A DNA stretch of 64,000 bases from Phalacrocorax aristotelis (taxonomy: Eukaryota; Chordata; Aves; Suliformes; Phalacrocoracidae). The stretch spans positions 62,001-126,000 of the forward strand of contig NW_027441201.1 of assembly GCF_949628215.1 (NCBI RefSeq). The letters run 5' to 3'. Positions within the stretch are counted from its first letter, which is position 1. Each line of letters begins with the position of its first letter. This document shows, in pieces, positions 12,455 to 22,570 of the stretch. A program made the translations under genes and the position numbers. The notes beneath the pieces were generated by a model that saw only the letters and a program-made list of their open reading frames with translations, was not told where the DNA came from and made no database searches.

Positions 12455-12724
12455 CTGCAGGGACAGGCTCTCTCTTGCCTGCAGCAGGAAGGCAGCTGGC
12501 AGCCAGAGCGCCTTCAGTTTCTTCTGCTTTACCTTTCGTTGGCGTCTCCAGCTTCAGCCGAGGCAGCTCCTGTCCACAGCCGGGAAGGGCTCTGTGTGTC
12601 CCTTTTCGCCCCGGCGCCGCGAGGATGGCAAAGCCGGGCAGAGAGAAGCCACGCAAGCCTGAGACGGCCGCAGTCGACGGCGTCCCCGGGGGAAGGACAG
12701 ACAACCACGTCCTCAGCACGGTCT
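12455..12724 (-). other. Candidate exon on minus strand, unknown gene
   Basis: A pyrimidine-rich acceptor (TTTCCCTCTCCCAG) precedes 12,724 and a strong donor (CTGCAG then GTGAGG) follows 12,455. The interval is 270 bp, divisible by three, and is open in one frame with phase 1 at both ends. A second, internal donor (GAAAG then GTAAAG) near 12,535 would give a shorter form. The open frame ends in a run containing KLETPTKGKAEETEG, which I cannot assign to a family. CpG-rich DNA with ZNF143-type sites lies upstream on this strand (13,297 onward), and a further donor (GCG then GTGAGTTC) lies near 13,117. This is consistent with, but does not prove, a minus-strand spliced transcript starting near 13.2-13.5 kb. 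The counterpart is near 51,389-51,658. Confidence 0.3.
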
Positions 12725-12872
12725 CTGGGAGAGGGAAAGAAGAAACAGCGACCATCATTACCGTCGATCGACCCTGACCAAAGCCCCTCCTTGCGCAGGG
12801 GCTTCTGGACACAGCGCCCCTTCCCCGCGCTACTGCTACGGGCCCCTGCGCCGAGGGGGAATCCAGTGCGCT
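12690..12872. repeat. Internal duplication, member 2
   Basis: Paralogue of 11,735-11,906, about 0.95 kb away in the same orientation. On the minus strand its CTCTCCCAG end abuts the candidate exon at 12,455-12,724. Confidence 0.8.
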
Positions 12873-13296
12873 TGAGGGCCGGCTCGCTGCCTTCACGACA
12901 GGGCCTGGGGGCGGCCAAGGGCTACGCAGCACGCTTCAGGGGAGGTGCCGGGGCTGGGGGCAGGCGCACGGGGCAAGGGGGGGGCAAGGGGAGGCTGAGC
13001 GGGAGGCTGAGCGGGAGCTCCGGCGAGCCGGGGAGGCGGCCATCATCTGCGCCCTGGGCAGGGGGAAAAGGTCCTCCTCCTTTCCCTCTTCCCTTCTGTC
13101 AGCTCCCGGGGAACTCACCGCTTCTCGGGGAGCGGCCGCACCTGCAAGCCCCCAGAAATCAACACGAATCCAACCCCAAAAATACACCGCGCCTACCGTA
13201 CGCCGCACGGCCGCCCGGCACCCGAGCGCCGGAAGACCGCGCCTCCCGCCACGCCCCGGCGAACCACGTGACAGCGCCGGCAGCCACTGCGCCAGG

Positions 13297-13545
13297 ACTA
13301 CACCTCCCGGCATGCTCTGCGCCACAACACGGCCGCCCGGCAGCCGCGCGCCGCAAGGACTACACCTCCCGGCACGCTCTGCGCCACAACACGGCCGCCC
13401 GGCAGCCGCGCGCCGCAAGGACTACACCTCCCGGCATGCTCTGCGCCACAACACGGCCGCCCGGCAGCCGCGCGCCGCAAGGACTACACCTCCCGGCACG
13501 CTCTGCAGCACAACACGGCCGCACGGCCAGCCTCCAGGCGCACCA
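13297..13545. repeat. 62-bp minisatellite with ZNF143 (SBS)-type sites
   Basis: ACTACACCTCCCGGCA starts at 13,297, 13,359, 13,421 and 13,483, an exact 62-bp period. It is followed by TGCTCTGCGCC or CGCTCTGCGCC and a GCCGCCCGGCAGCCGCGCG spacer. The core closely follows the vertebrate ZNF143/STAF promoter motif (ACTACAANTCCCAGCATGC), with G for A after CCC. The region is CpG-dense and overlaps a promoter-like CpG island running to about 14,170. Open frames across it are repeat artefacts. Confidence 0.85.
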
Positions 13546-14442
13546 CCACAGCTCCCGGCACTCCGCCAGCCCGCCCTCCCCGCTCTCGGACCCTGCGGGC
13601 CACCGTCCCGGCCGCCGATGCACCCGGAAGCCCCACCGAGCCCTCAGCACAGCCTCGCTCTCCCCACCGCCCGCTCCGACCTGGCGCTGCCCCGCCGCAG
13701 CCCTCCTCGGGGCTTGACCCGGGACGCAGCGCTCCACCACCCAGCCCCCGCTCACCTCCTCCCTCGCTACAGTCGCAGCCCACTGACGCTCGGCCACAGC
13801 TCCGCTCCGCTCCGCCCTCGGCTCACACTGGCCCCCCAGAGCCGGGCACCACCCCTTTTCCAGGGAGGAGCCGGCACCATCAGCCCCACCGCCCGCACCT
13901 GGGGCTCCTCCATCCAGACCCCGCCATCAGCTGAGGCGCAGCAGCAACGGGGGGCCCCCTCCCCTCACCCCCACAGTGCACCACCTCCTCCCCTGGGCTC
14001 CATCACAGCCCCTTGCCCCACGCAAAGGCAGCGCAAACGCAGCCCTGAGGGCAAAGGAGAGGGCAGGTGTTTGTGCAGGCGCGCACGTAACAAGTCCCAG
14101 GAGCCATTCGTGGGTCAGGGTCCCCAACGCTCCCCCTGCCCCAAGGCCACCTCGGCCGCCGTTGCCGCAGCCGCACGGAGCTGGTGTTGGCTGCGATAGT
14201 GCTCATTTTCTCCACAGTAGCTAGGAAGGGATACGTTTTGGATTTATGCTCAAAACACCGTTAATAATGTAGAGATGTTTTGGTTCTTGCTGAGCACTGC
14301 TTCCACAGTCAGGGCCTCTTCTGGTTCTCTCAGTGCCCCACCAGCAAGTAGGCTGGGAGAGGACACAGCTGGGAAAGCTTTCCCAGCTAACTGACCAAAG
14401 GGATATTCCATACCATTTGACATCACGCTCAGCACACGCAGC
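13546..14442. other. CpG-rich, promoter-like DNA and transition to the 3.06-kb array
   Basis: GC- and CpG-rich to about 14,170, then average composition. No gene is recognised. On the plus strand an acceptor-like CTCATTTTCTCCACAG ends near 14,217. The first 3.06-kb unit begins where TGGGGGAAGAAGGGGGAG starts at about 14,443. Confidence 0.5.
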
Positions 14443-14661
14443 TGGGGGAAGAAGGGGGAGTCCTTGGGGGCTACGGCATTTCTCTTCCTAACTAACCGTT
14501 ACACATGACAGAGCCCTGCTTTCCCAGAGGTGGCTCAACACCTGCCCGCCGAAAAGGAGGAGTGAATTAATTCCTTGCTTTGCTTCCACGCACAGCTTTT
14601 GCTTTACCTATTAAACAGCCTTGATCTCAACCCATGATTTTTCTCACTTTTACCCTTCCAG

Positions 14662-14832
14662 CTCTCTCCCCCAGCCCACTGAGGGTGGAGCGAGCAAGCA
14701 GCTCCCTGGTGCAGAATAGCCAGCTGGGGCTAAGCCACGGCACGCGCTTGTCCCGGTTTGGCAGGGAACGGACCGTCCGTCGCCTGGCTCCTGGGGCGAC
14801 GGGCTGCTGGGCAGAGGGGGAGGCCACCAAAG
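14662..14832 (+). other. 171-bp exon-like segment, unit 1.1
   Basis: A polypyrimidine acceptor (CTCACTTTTACCCTTCCAG), with a CTCAAC branch-like word upstream, precedes 14,662. A consensus donor (CCAAAG then GTGAGG) follows 14,832. The interval is 57 codons with phase 1 at both ends and is open in the frame containing RVERASSSLVQNSQ and RTVRRLAPGATGCWAEGEA. I do not recognise the family. The segment recurs in all seven units with this frame open and few replacements (QNSQLG here, QSCQLR in most). In this unit and unit 2.1 the donor is GTGAGG, elsewhere GTGACG. It is the strongest gene-like signal in the window, but antisense frames are also open and there is no transcript evidence. Confidence 0.4.
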
Positions 14833-14849
14833 GTGAGGAGCAGGGCACG

Positions 14850-16449
14850 GGACAGTAGGAAGAGAGAAGAGAAGAGCGGCATCCGGCTGGACAGGCAGGG
14901 GGGACGTGTGTGCGTGTAGTGAGAAGGCACGAGGCAGGGAACAGGACGGCCAGAGAAGGACAGGGAGCCTGACGGAGGTGGAGATAAAAGCAGCAGAGAG
15001 AGGGGAAGAGAGGCAGCAGAAAGAGGGAAGAGCAGGACACAGACCAACAAAGAAGGAAGAGGAGCAGGCTGGAGACGCACAAAGAACCTGGGGCAGGCAG
15101 CACGACAGCGAGGGAGGAAAGAATAGGGGCAGGAAGCTGGACCGAGCGCGATGGAGAAAGACAAGATAAGCGACAAGAACAGGGCAGAAAGGGAAGAATG
15201 AAGCCACGGGGACAGGGAGCCGAGACAGCCAACGACGGAGGGAAGGGGCCGGGGAGGGAACACCACAAAACAAACCATGGGGCTACGTGGTACAGAGCAC
15301 GAGAAGGCAGAGAATTAACAATTAGGGACAGGGAGCCAGAAAAACAACAACAAAACAACACCCAAAACAAAGGGAGATGGGGAGCAAAAGGAATCGCAAT
15401 GCGTACAGAAAGAAGAGAGAAACAATTCTAAAAGAGGGTCACGGGGAAGCCAGAGACAGCAAGATGGAGAAAGGACAAAAGCTACAGGCTACAGGGCAGA
15501 GAGGGAAGAATTAATGGATAGACACAGAGAGCTGGGCAGAAAGAGGTGGAGAAAGGCTGACGATCACACGGCCAACAGGGAAGAGAGAAGAGAGGGAGGA
15601 ATTTTAAAAACAGGGGCAAGAAGCCAGAGAGAGGGAGAGAGAGGCAACACTAAAATGGGGACAAGCCACAGGGCGGCGAGGAGGGAACCGATGAATAAGA
15701 ACAGGAGACCAAAGAGAACACAACGTAGAATGGAAAAAAGGAACAGCGGCCCAACAGGGAAGGAGGAATTAAAGATCAGGCACTGGGAGGCAGACAGAGA
15801 CAAACGAAGAAACAAGTGGGAAAAAAAAAACAAAACCAAAAACACAACAACAGCAATGGGCTACAAAGACAGAGAGAGAGGGAAGAAAGAAAACATAGCA
15901 GCAAGGAGCTGGACAGAGAGAGATGAGGACAAACAAATAGCACGGGTCTACGTGACAGAGAACGTGGAATTAGAACACAGAGAGAGGGAGCCGGACAGAG
16001 AGAGAGGCCGAGAGAAAAATCTAGACGGGCTACAGCGGGCAGAGGCAGGAATTAAAACCTAGGGACAGGGAGCTGGACAGAGAGAGACGGAGGTCACAGG
16101 GAACAGCGGCGGGTGCAGGAAGAACAGGAATTCATGAACAGGGAAAGGGAGCTGGACAGAGAAGAACTCAGAAAGGCAAGAACAGTAGCAGGGTACAGAG
16201 CAGACGAATTAAAAAGCGCGGCGGGAGCGTTGAGGCAGACAGAGAGATTAAGAAAAAAGCCACGGGCTACGTGGCAAAGCAGGAGGAATTCAGAAACGGG
16301 GATGGCAACCAAGGGAGAGTGAGCTGCTGAAGGATAACGGGCATTCCAAGTGAGGGACGGGGAGCTGGGAAAAGCGAGGCAGAGAAAAACAGAATCACAG
16401 AGAGAATCAAACAAAGCCAAAAAAGAAGAAACTGAACAACAGGAACAGG
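14850..16449 (+). repeat. Purine-rich degenerate monomers of about 80 bp inside unit 1.1
   Basis: The plus strand is strongly A/G-rich and made of imperfect monomers. Each starts near GGCTACAGGGCAGAG, passes through GGAATTAAAAAC and GGGACAGGGAGCTGGACAG, and ends in AGAGAGACGGAG. In the cleanest equivalent block (54,734-55,150) successive monomer starts are about 79-86 bp apart. Monomers continue on the far side of the LTR (16,982-17,200). The minus-strand open frames of 180-250 codons across this stretch, rich in S, L, F and C, are by-products of the composition. Confidence 0.8.
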
Positions 16450-16977
16450 TGTAACCAAAGCGATGAAATCAACCAACCAGAGACGGTGTTCCATTACGGG
16501 AACATGGAGCGTACGAATCAGCGCACCTGTTGATCTGCATTTTAGTCCCTAGGCGATCGTTAACGTCAGCAGAACAACAGACAACGTGCTTCTGTCAGAA
16601 AAGGACGACAAAACGCGGTTTCGTGGAGCGGACTGAGAGAACTAGCCAAGACTGCCAAGATTAACAGCCAAGAAGGTAAAAGGCAATTCTGGCAGGGGGA
16701 GATCGCGACCACCGACTCACGGACCACCACCGAGCCTGCGCAGCGATTTACATACGGAACGAGCAAGTTTGTACCGATCAGCAGACAGGACAATAATGAA
16801 TACGTATGAATACGTAAAATTTTGATCTACAAATTGAACGGGAAAGGTGCGTGAGGTACGCACGCCAGGAGGAGCGATCCCCCGTGCATCCGGCGCCGTG
16901 AATAAAGAATGCCTGCTCTTTAATACTAAATTGGTCTTGAGGAGTTGTTTCCGATTTTACCGCGTTTTTCGGTAACA
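16450..16977 (+). mobile_element. Solo LTR of an endogenous retrovirus, unit 1.1
   Basis: 528 bp from TGTAACC to GGTAACA, a near-perfect 7-bp terminal inverted repeat with TG...CA ends. It is flanked on both sides by CAGG (16,446-16,449 and 16,978-16,981), a 4-bp target duplication. Removing the insert rejoins the flanks into a normal purine monomer, which supports these ends. An AATAAA signal at 16,901-16,906 sits about 70 bp before the 3' end, as in LTRs that read in the plus direction. No primer-binding site, polypurine tract or viral gene follows, so this is a solo LTR left by recombination. It is CpG-rich. The 4-bp duplication fits gammaretrovirus-like (class I) elements better than class II. 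I cannot name the family. Confidence 0.8.
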
Positions 16978-17226
16978 CAGGGAGTCAGACCGAGAGAGCC
17001 AGAGAAAGACAAAAATACCGACAGGCTACAGGACAGAGCAGGAGGAGTAAAAAAATAAAAACGGAGCCAGAGCCAGGCAGAGAGAGGCGGAGAAAGAACA
17101 AGTAGCCACAGGCTACAGGACAGAGAGAGGGAGGACTGAAAAGACGGGGAGGCAGGGAGCCACTCAGAGCGAGACGGAGAAAGAAGGTGCGGGGGGGGGC
17201 GCAAAAAAAAAATAATTTTGCAGCAG

Positions 17227-17399
17227 GTAAGGAAAGAGAGGGGGCCGGGGGAGAGACAGGGAGGGCCCAGGACGTACAAGAGAGGCAACGGGGCCCCACT
17301 GGCCCAGGACTCACCGCGACTCTCGCTCTCAGCGCTGCTGGCACAATTTAGCCGTTCACATGCTTCTTTCCCCTCCTCTCCTCCCTGCCTCTTCTGCAG
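17227..17399 (+). other. Intron-like interval downstream of the LTR
   Basis: TTTTGCAGCAG is followed by GTAAGG at 17,227. A long pyrimidine tract (CTTTCCCCTCCTCTCCTCCC) ends in CTTCTGCAG at 17,399. This would be a 173-bp GT-AG intron in the LTR's reading direction, and it is repeated in every complete unit. It could splice an LTR-initiated transcript. On the opposite strand GCG then GTGAGTCC is also donor-like, so direction is not settled by sequence alone. Confidence 0.35.
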
Positions 17400-17752
17400 C
17401 TCCAGACTCTAGGCCGACCTCCACCTGAAGAGAACACGGGGGTGTCTTACAGCTCTTACGAGATGAGGCTTCCTAGGCACGTAGCCTAGCTCGCTCGTGC
17501 ACTACACGCCCGTACCGAACTGCGGGTTCCAACTGTGGGAAGAAGGGGGAGTCCTTGGGGGCTACGGCATTTCTCTTCCTAACTAACCGTTACACATGAC
17601 AGAGCCCTGCTTTCCCAGAAACAGCTCAACACCTGCCCGCCGAAAAGGAGGAGCGAATTAATTCCTTGCTTTGCTTCCACGCACAGCTTTTGCTTTACCT
17701 ATTAAACCGTCTTGATCTCAACCCATGATTTTTCTCACTTTTACCCTTCCAG

Positions 17753-17923
17753 CTCTCTCCCCCAGCCCACTGAGGGTGGAGCGAGCAAGCAGCTCCCTGG
17801 TGCAGAGTTGCCAGCTGAGGCTAAGCCACGGCACGCGCTTGTCCCGGTTTGGCAGGGAACGGACCGTCCGTCGCCTGGCTCCTGGAGCGACGGGCTGCTG
17901 GGCAGAGGGGGAGGCCACCAAAG
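17753..17923 (+). other. 171-bp exon-like segment, unit 1.2
   Basis: Same segment with an intact frame and the VQSCQLRLSH variant. The donor is GTGACG, weaker than in unit 1.1. Confidence 0.35.
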
Positions 17924-19508
17924 GTGACGAGCAGGGCACAGGACAGTAGGAGGAGAGAAGAGCAGCATCCGGCTGGACGGGGGCGGGGGGGGCGTGTGTG
18001 CGTGTAGTGAGAAGGCACGAGGCAGGGAACAGGACGGCCAGAGGAGGACAGGGAGCCTGACGGAGGTGGAGATAAAAGCAGCAGAGAGAGGGGAAGAGCA
18101 GGACACAGACCAACAAAGAAGGATGAGGAGCAGGCTGGAGACGCACAAAGAACCTGGGGCAGGCAGCACGACAGCGAGGGAGGAAAGAAGAACAGGGGCA
18201 GGAAGCTGGACCGAGCGAGATGGAGACAGACAAGATAAGCGACAAGAACAGGGCAGAAAGGGAAGAATGAAGCCACGGGGACAGGGAGCCGAGACGGCCA
18301 ACGACGGAGGGAAGGGGCCGGGGAGGGAACACCACAAAACAAACCATGGGGCTACGTGGTACAGAGCATGAGAAGGCAGAGAATTAACAATTAGGGACAG
18401 GGAGCCAGAAAAACAACAAAAAAAACACCAAAACAAAGGGAGATGGAGAGCAAAAGGAATCGCAATGCGTACAGAGAGAAGAGAGAAACAATTCTAAAAG
18501 AGGGTCACAGGGAAGCCAGAGACAGCAAGATGGAGAAAGGACAGAAGCTACAGGCTACAGGGCAGAGAGGGAAGAATTAATGAATAGACGCAGAGAGCTG
18601 GGCAGAAAGAGGTGGAGAAAGGCTGAAGATCACACGGCCAACAGGGAAGAGAGAAGAGAGGGAGGAATTTTAAAAACAGGGGCAAGAAGCCAGAGAGAGG
18701 GAGAGAGAGGCAACAATAAATGGGGACAAGCCACAGGGCAGCGAGGAGGGAATCGATGAATAAGAACAGCAGACCAAAGAGAACACAATGTAGAATGGAA
18801 AAAAGGAACAGCGGCCTACAGGGAAGGAGGAATTAAAGATCAGGCACTGGGAGGCAGACAGAGACACATGAAGAAACAAGTGGGGAAAAAAAAAACCAAC
18901 AACGGCAACGGGCTACAAAGACAGACAGAGAGGGAAGAAATAAAACGTCGCAGCAAGGAGCTGGACAGAGAGAGATGAGGACAAACAAATAGCACGGGTC
19001 TACGTGACAGAGAACGTGGAATTAGAACACAGAGAGAGGGAGCCGGACAGAGAGAGAGGCCGAGAGAAAAACCTAGACGGGCTACAGCGGGCAGAGGCAG
19101 GGATTAAAACCTAGGGACAGGGAGCTGGACAGAGAGAGACGGAGGTCACAGGGAACAGCGGTGGCTGCAGGAAGAACAGGAATTCACAAATAGGGAAAGG
19201 GAGCTCGACAGAGAAGAACTCAGAAAGGCAAGAACAGTAGCAGGGTGCAGAGCAGAGCAGACGAATGAAAAAGCGCGGGGGGAGCGTTGAGGCAGACAGA
19301 GAGAGATTAAGAAAAAAGTCACGGGCTACGTGGCAAAGCAGGAGGAATTCAGAAACGGGGATGGCAACCAAGGGAGAGTGAGCTGGTGAAGGACAACGGG
19401 CATTCCAAGTGAGGGACGGGGAGCTGGGAAAAGCGAGGCAGAGAAAAACAGAATCACAGAGAGAATCACACAAAGCCAAAAAAGAAGAAACTGAACAACA
19501 GGAACAGG

Positions 19509-20036
19509 TGTAACCAAAGCGATGAAATCAGCCAACCAGAGACGGTGTTCCATTACGGGAACATGGAGCGTACGAATCAGCGCACCTGTTGATCTGCATT
19601 TTAGTCCCTAGGCGATCGTTAACGTCAGCAGAACAACAGACAACGTGCTTCTGTCAGAAAAGGACGACAAAACGCGGTTTCGTGGAGCGGACTGAGAGAA
19701 CTAGCCAAGACTGCCAAGATTAACAGCCAAGAAGGTAAAAGGCAATTCTGGCAGGGGGAGATCGCGACCACCGACTCACGGACCACCACCGAGCCTGCGC
19801 AGCGATTTACATACGGAACGAGCAAGTTTGTACCGATCAGCAGACAGGACAATAATGAATACGTATGAATACGTAAAATTTTGATCTACAAATTGAACGG
19901 GAAAGGTGCGTGAGGTACGCACGCCAGGAGGAGCGATCCCCCGTGCATCCGGCGCCGTGAATAAAGAATGCCTGCTCTTTAATACTAAATTGGTCTTGAG
20001 GAGTTGTTTCCGATTTTACCGCGTTTTTCGGTAACA
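19509..20036 (+). mobile_element. Solo LTR, unit 1.2
   Basis: 528 bp with the same TGTAACC and GGTAACA ends and the same CAGG flanks, in the same monomer position as in unit 1.1. It is a copy by tandem amplification and not a separate insertion. Confidence 0.8.
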
Positions 20037-20810
20037 CAGGGAGTCAGACCGAGAGAGCCAGAGAAAGACAAAAATACCGACAGGCTACAGGACAGAGCAG
20101 GAGGAGTAAAAAAATAAAAACGGAGCCAGAGCCAGGCAGAGAGAGGCGGAGAAAGAACAAGTAGCCACAGGCTACAGGACAGAGAGAGGGAGGACTGAAA
20201 AGACGGGGAGGCAGGGAGCCACTCAGAGCGAGACGGAGAAAGAAGGTGCGGGGGGGGCGCAAAAAAAAAATAATTTTGCAGCAGGTAAGGAAAGAGAGGG
20301 GGCCGGGGGAGAGACAGGGAGGGCCCAGGACGTACAAGAGAGGCAACGGGGCCCCACTGGCCCAGGACTCACCGCGACTCTCGCTCTCAGCGCTGCTGGC
20401 ACAATTTAGCCGTTCACATGCTTCTTTCCCCTCCTCTCCTCCCTGCCTCTTCTGCAGCTCCAGACTCTAGGCCGACCTCCACCTGAAGAGAACACGGGGG
20501 TGTCTTACAGCTCTTACGAGATGAGGCTTCCTAGGCACGTAGCCTAGCTCGCTCGTGCACTACACGCCCGTACCGAACTGCGGGTTCCAACTGTGGGAAG
20601 AAGGGGGAGTCCTTGGGGGCTACGGCATTTCTCTTCCTAACTAACCGTTACACATGACAGAGCCCTGCTTTCCCAGAAACAGCTCAACACCTGCCCGCCG
20701 AAAAGGAGGAGCGAATTAATTCCTTGCTTTGCTTCCACGCACAGCTTTTGCTTTACCTATTAAACCGTCTTGATCTCAACCCATGATTTTTCTCACTTTT
20801 ACCCTTCCAG

Positions 20811-20981
20811 CTCTCTCCCCCAGCCCACTGAGGGTGGAGCGAGCAAGCAGCTCCCTGGTGCAGAGTTGCCAGCTGAGGCTAAGCCACGGCACGCGCTTGT
20901 CCCGGTTTGGCAGGGAACGGACCGTCCGTCGCCTGGCTCCTGGAGCGACGGGCTGCTGGGCAGAGGGGGAGGCCACCAAAG
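20811..20981 (+). other. 171-bp exon-like segment, unit 1.3
   Basis: Same as unit 1.2: open frame, GTGACG donor. Confidence 0.35.
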
Positions 20982-22570
20982 GTGACGAGCAGGGCACAGG
21001 ACAGTAGGAGGAGAGAAGAGCAGCATCCGGCTGGACGGGGGCGGGGGGGGCGTGTGTGCGTGTAGTGAGAAGGCACGAGGCAGGGAACAGGACGGCCAGA
21101 GGAGGACAGGGAGCCTGACGGAGGTGGAGATAAAAGCAGCAGAGAGAGGGGAAGAGCAGGACACAGACCAACAAAGAAGGATGAGGAGCAGGCTGGAGAC
21201 GCACAAAGAACCTGGGGCAGGCAGCACGACAGCGAGGGAGGAAAGAAGAACAGGGGCAGGAAGCTGGACCGAGCGAGATGGAGACAGACAAGATAAGCGA
21301 CAAGAACAGGGCAGAAAGGGAAGAATGAAGCCACGGGGACAGGGAGCCGAGACGGCCAACGACGGAGGGAAGGGGCCGGGGAGGGAACACCACAAAACAA
21401 ACCATGGGGCTACGTGGTACAGAGCATGAGAAGGCAGAGAATTAACAATTAGGGACAGGGAGCCAGAAAAACAACAAAAAAAACACCAAAACAAAGGGAG
21501 ATGGAGAGCAAAAGGAATCGCAATGCGTACAGAGAGAAGAGAGAAACAATTCTAAAAGAGGGTCACGGGGAAGCCAGAGACAGCAAGATGGAGAAAGGAC
21601 AGAAGCTACAGGCTACAGGGCAGAGAGGGAAGAATTAATGAATAGATGCAGAGAGCTGGGCAGAAAGAGGTGGAGAAAGGCTGAAGATCACACGGCCAAC
21701 AGGGAAGAGAGAAGAGAGGGAGGAATTTTAAAAACAGGGGCAAGAAGCCAGAGAGAGGGAGAGAGAGGCAACAATAAATGGGGACAAGCCACAGGGCAGC
21801 GAGGAGGGAATCGATGAATAAGAACAGGAGACCAAAGAGAACACAACGTAGAATGGAAAAAAGGAACAGCGGCCCAACAGGGAAGGAGGAATTAAAGATC
21901 AGGCACTGGGAGGCAGACAGAGACACATGAAGAAACAAGTGGGGAAAAAAAAAAAAACCAACAACGGCAACGGGCTACAAAGACAGACAGAGAGGGAAGA
22001 AATAAAACGTCGCAGCAAGGAGCTGGACAGAGAGAGATGAGGACAAACAAATAGCACGGGTCTACGTGACAGAGAACGTGGAATTAGAACACAGAGAGAG
22101 GGAGCCGGACAGAGAGAGAGGCCGAGAGAAAAACCTAGACGGGCTACAGCGGGCAGAGGCAGGGATTAAAACCTAGGGACAGGGAGCTGGACAGAGAGAG
22201 ACGGAGGTCACAGGGAACAGCGGTGGCTGCAGGAAGAACAGGAATCCACAAATAGGGAAAGGGAGCTCGACAGAGAAGAACTCAGAAAGGCAAGAACAGT
22301 AGCAGGGTGCAGAGCAGAGCAGACGAATGAAAAAGCGCGGGGGGAGCGTTGAGGCAGACAGAGAGAGATTAAGAAAAAAGTCACGGGCTACGTGGCAAAG
22401 CAGGAGGAATTCAGAAACGGGGATGGCAACCAAGGGAGAGTGAGCTGGTGAAGGACAACGGGCATTCCAAGTGAGGGACGGGGAGCTGGGAAAAGCGAGG
22501 CAGAGAAAAACAGAATCACAGAGAGAATCACACAAAGCCAAAAAAGAAGAAACTGAACAACAGGAACAGG

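Larger units (their letters stand above)
14443..17534 (+). repeat. 3.06-kb tandem unit 1.1
   Basis: First unit of the first array. Order: a TGGGGGAAGAAGGGGGAG start; a 171-bp exon-like segment; about 1.6 kb of purine-rich degenerate monomers; a solo LTR; two more purine monomers; an intron-like interval; and the GTAGCCTAGCTCGCTCGTGC landmark. At about 3,091 bp it is slightly longer than unit 1.2. The excess includes an extra GGCAGCAGAAAGAGGGAAGA stretch near 15,015. It is the most distinct unit on its left side, as expected of an array edge. Confidence 0.92.
17535..20592 (+). repeat. 3.06-kb tandem unit 1.2
   Basis: Internal unit, period 3,058 bp to the next. Almost identical to 1.3 over the left two thirds. 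It carries AGGAATTCAC near 19,180, where 1.3 and all array-2 units have AGGAATCCAC. Its exon donor reads GTGACG. Confidence 0.93.

Noticed and set aside
12347..13717. 456-codon plus-strand open frame
   Set aside because: It crosses the ZNF143 minisatellite, is broken at the equivalent place in macro copy 2 and overlaps antisense open frames in CpG-rich DNA.
14627..15370. 247-codon minus-strand frame rich in S, L, F and C, and its copies in every 3.06-kb unit
   Set aside because: It reads the pyrimidine-rich complement of purine monomers, which rarely forms stop codons. All three minus frames are long here.
16487..16528. Alternative LTR starts at TGTTCC (16,487) or TGTTGA (16,528)
   Set aside because: Neither gives a target duplication with the right side. 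TGTAACC at 16,450 gives CAGG on both sides, inverted ends, and a restored monomer.
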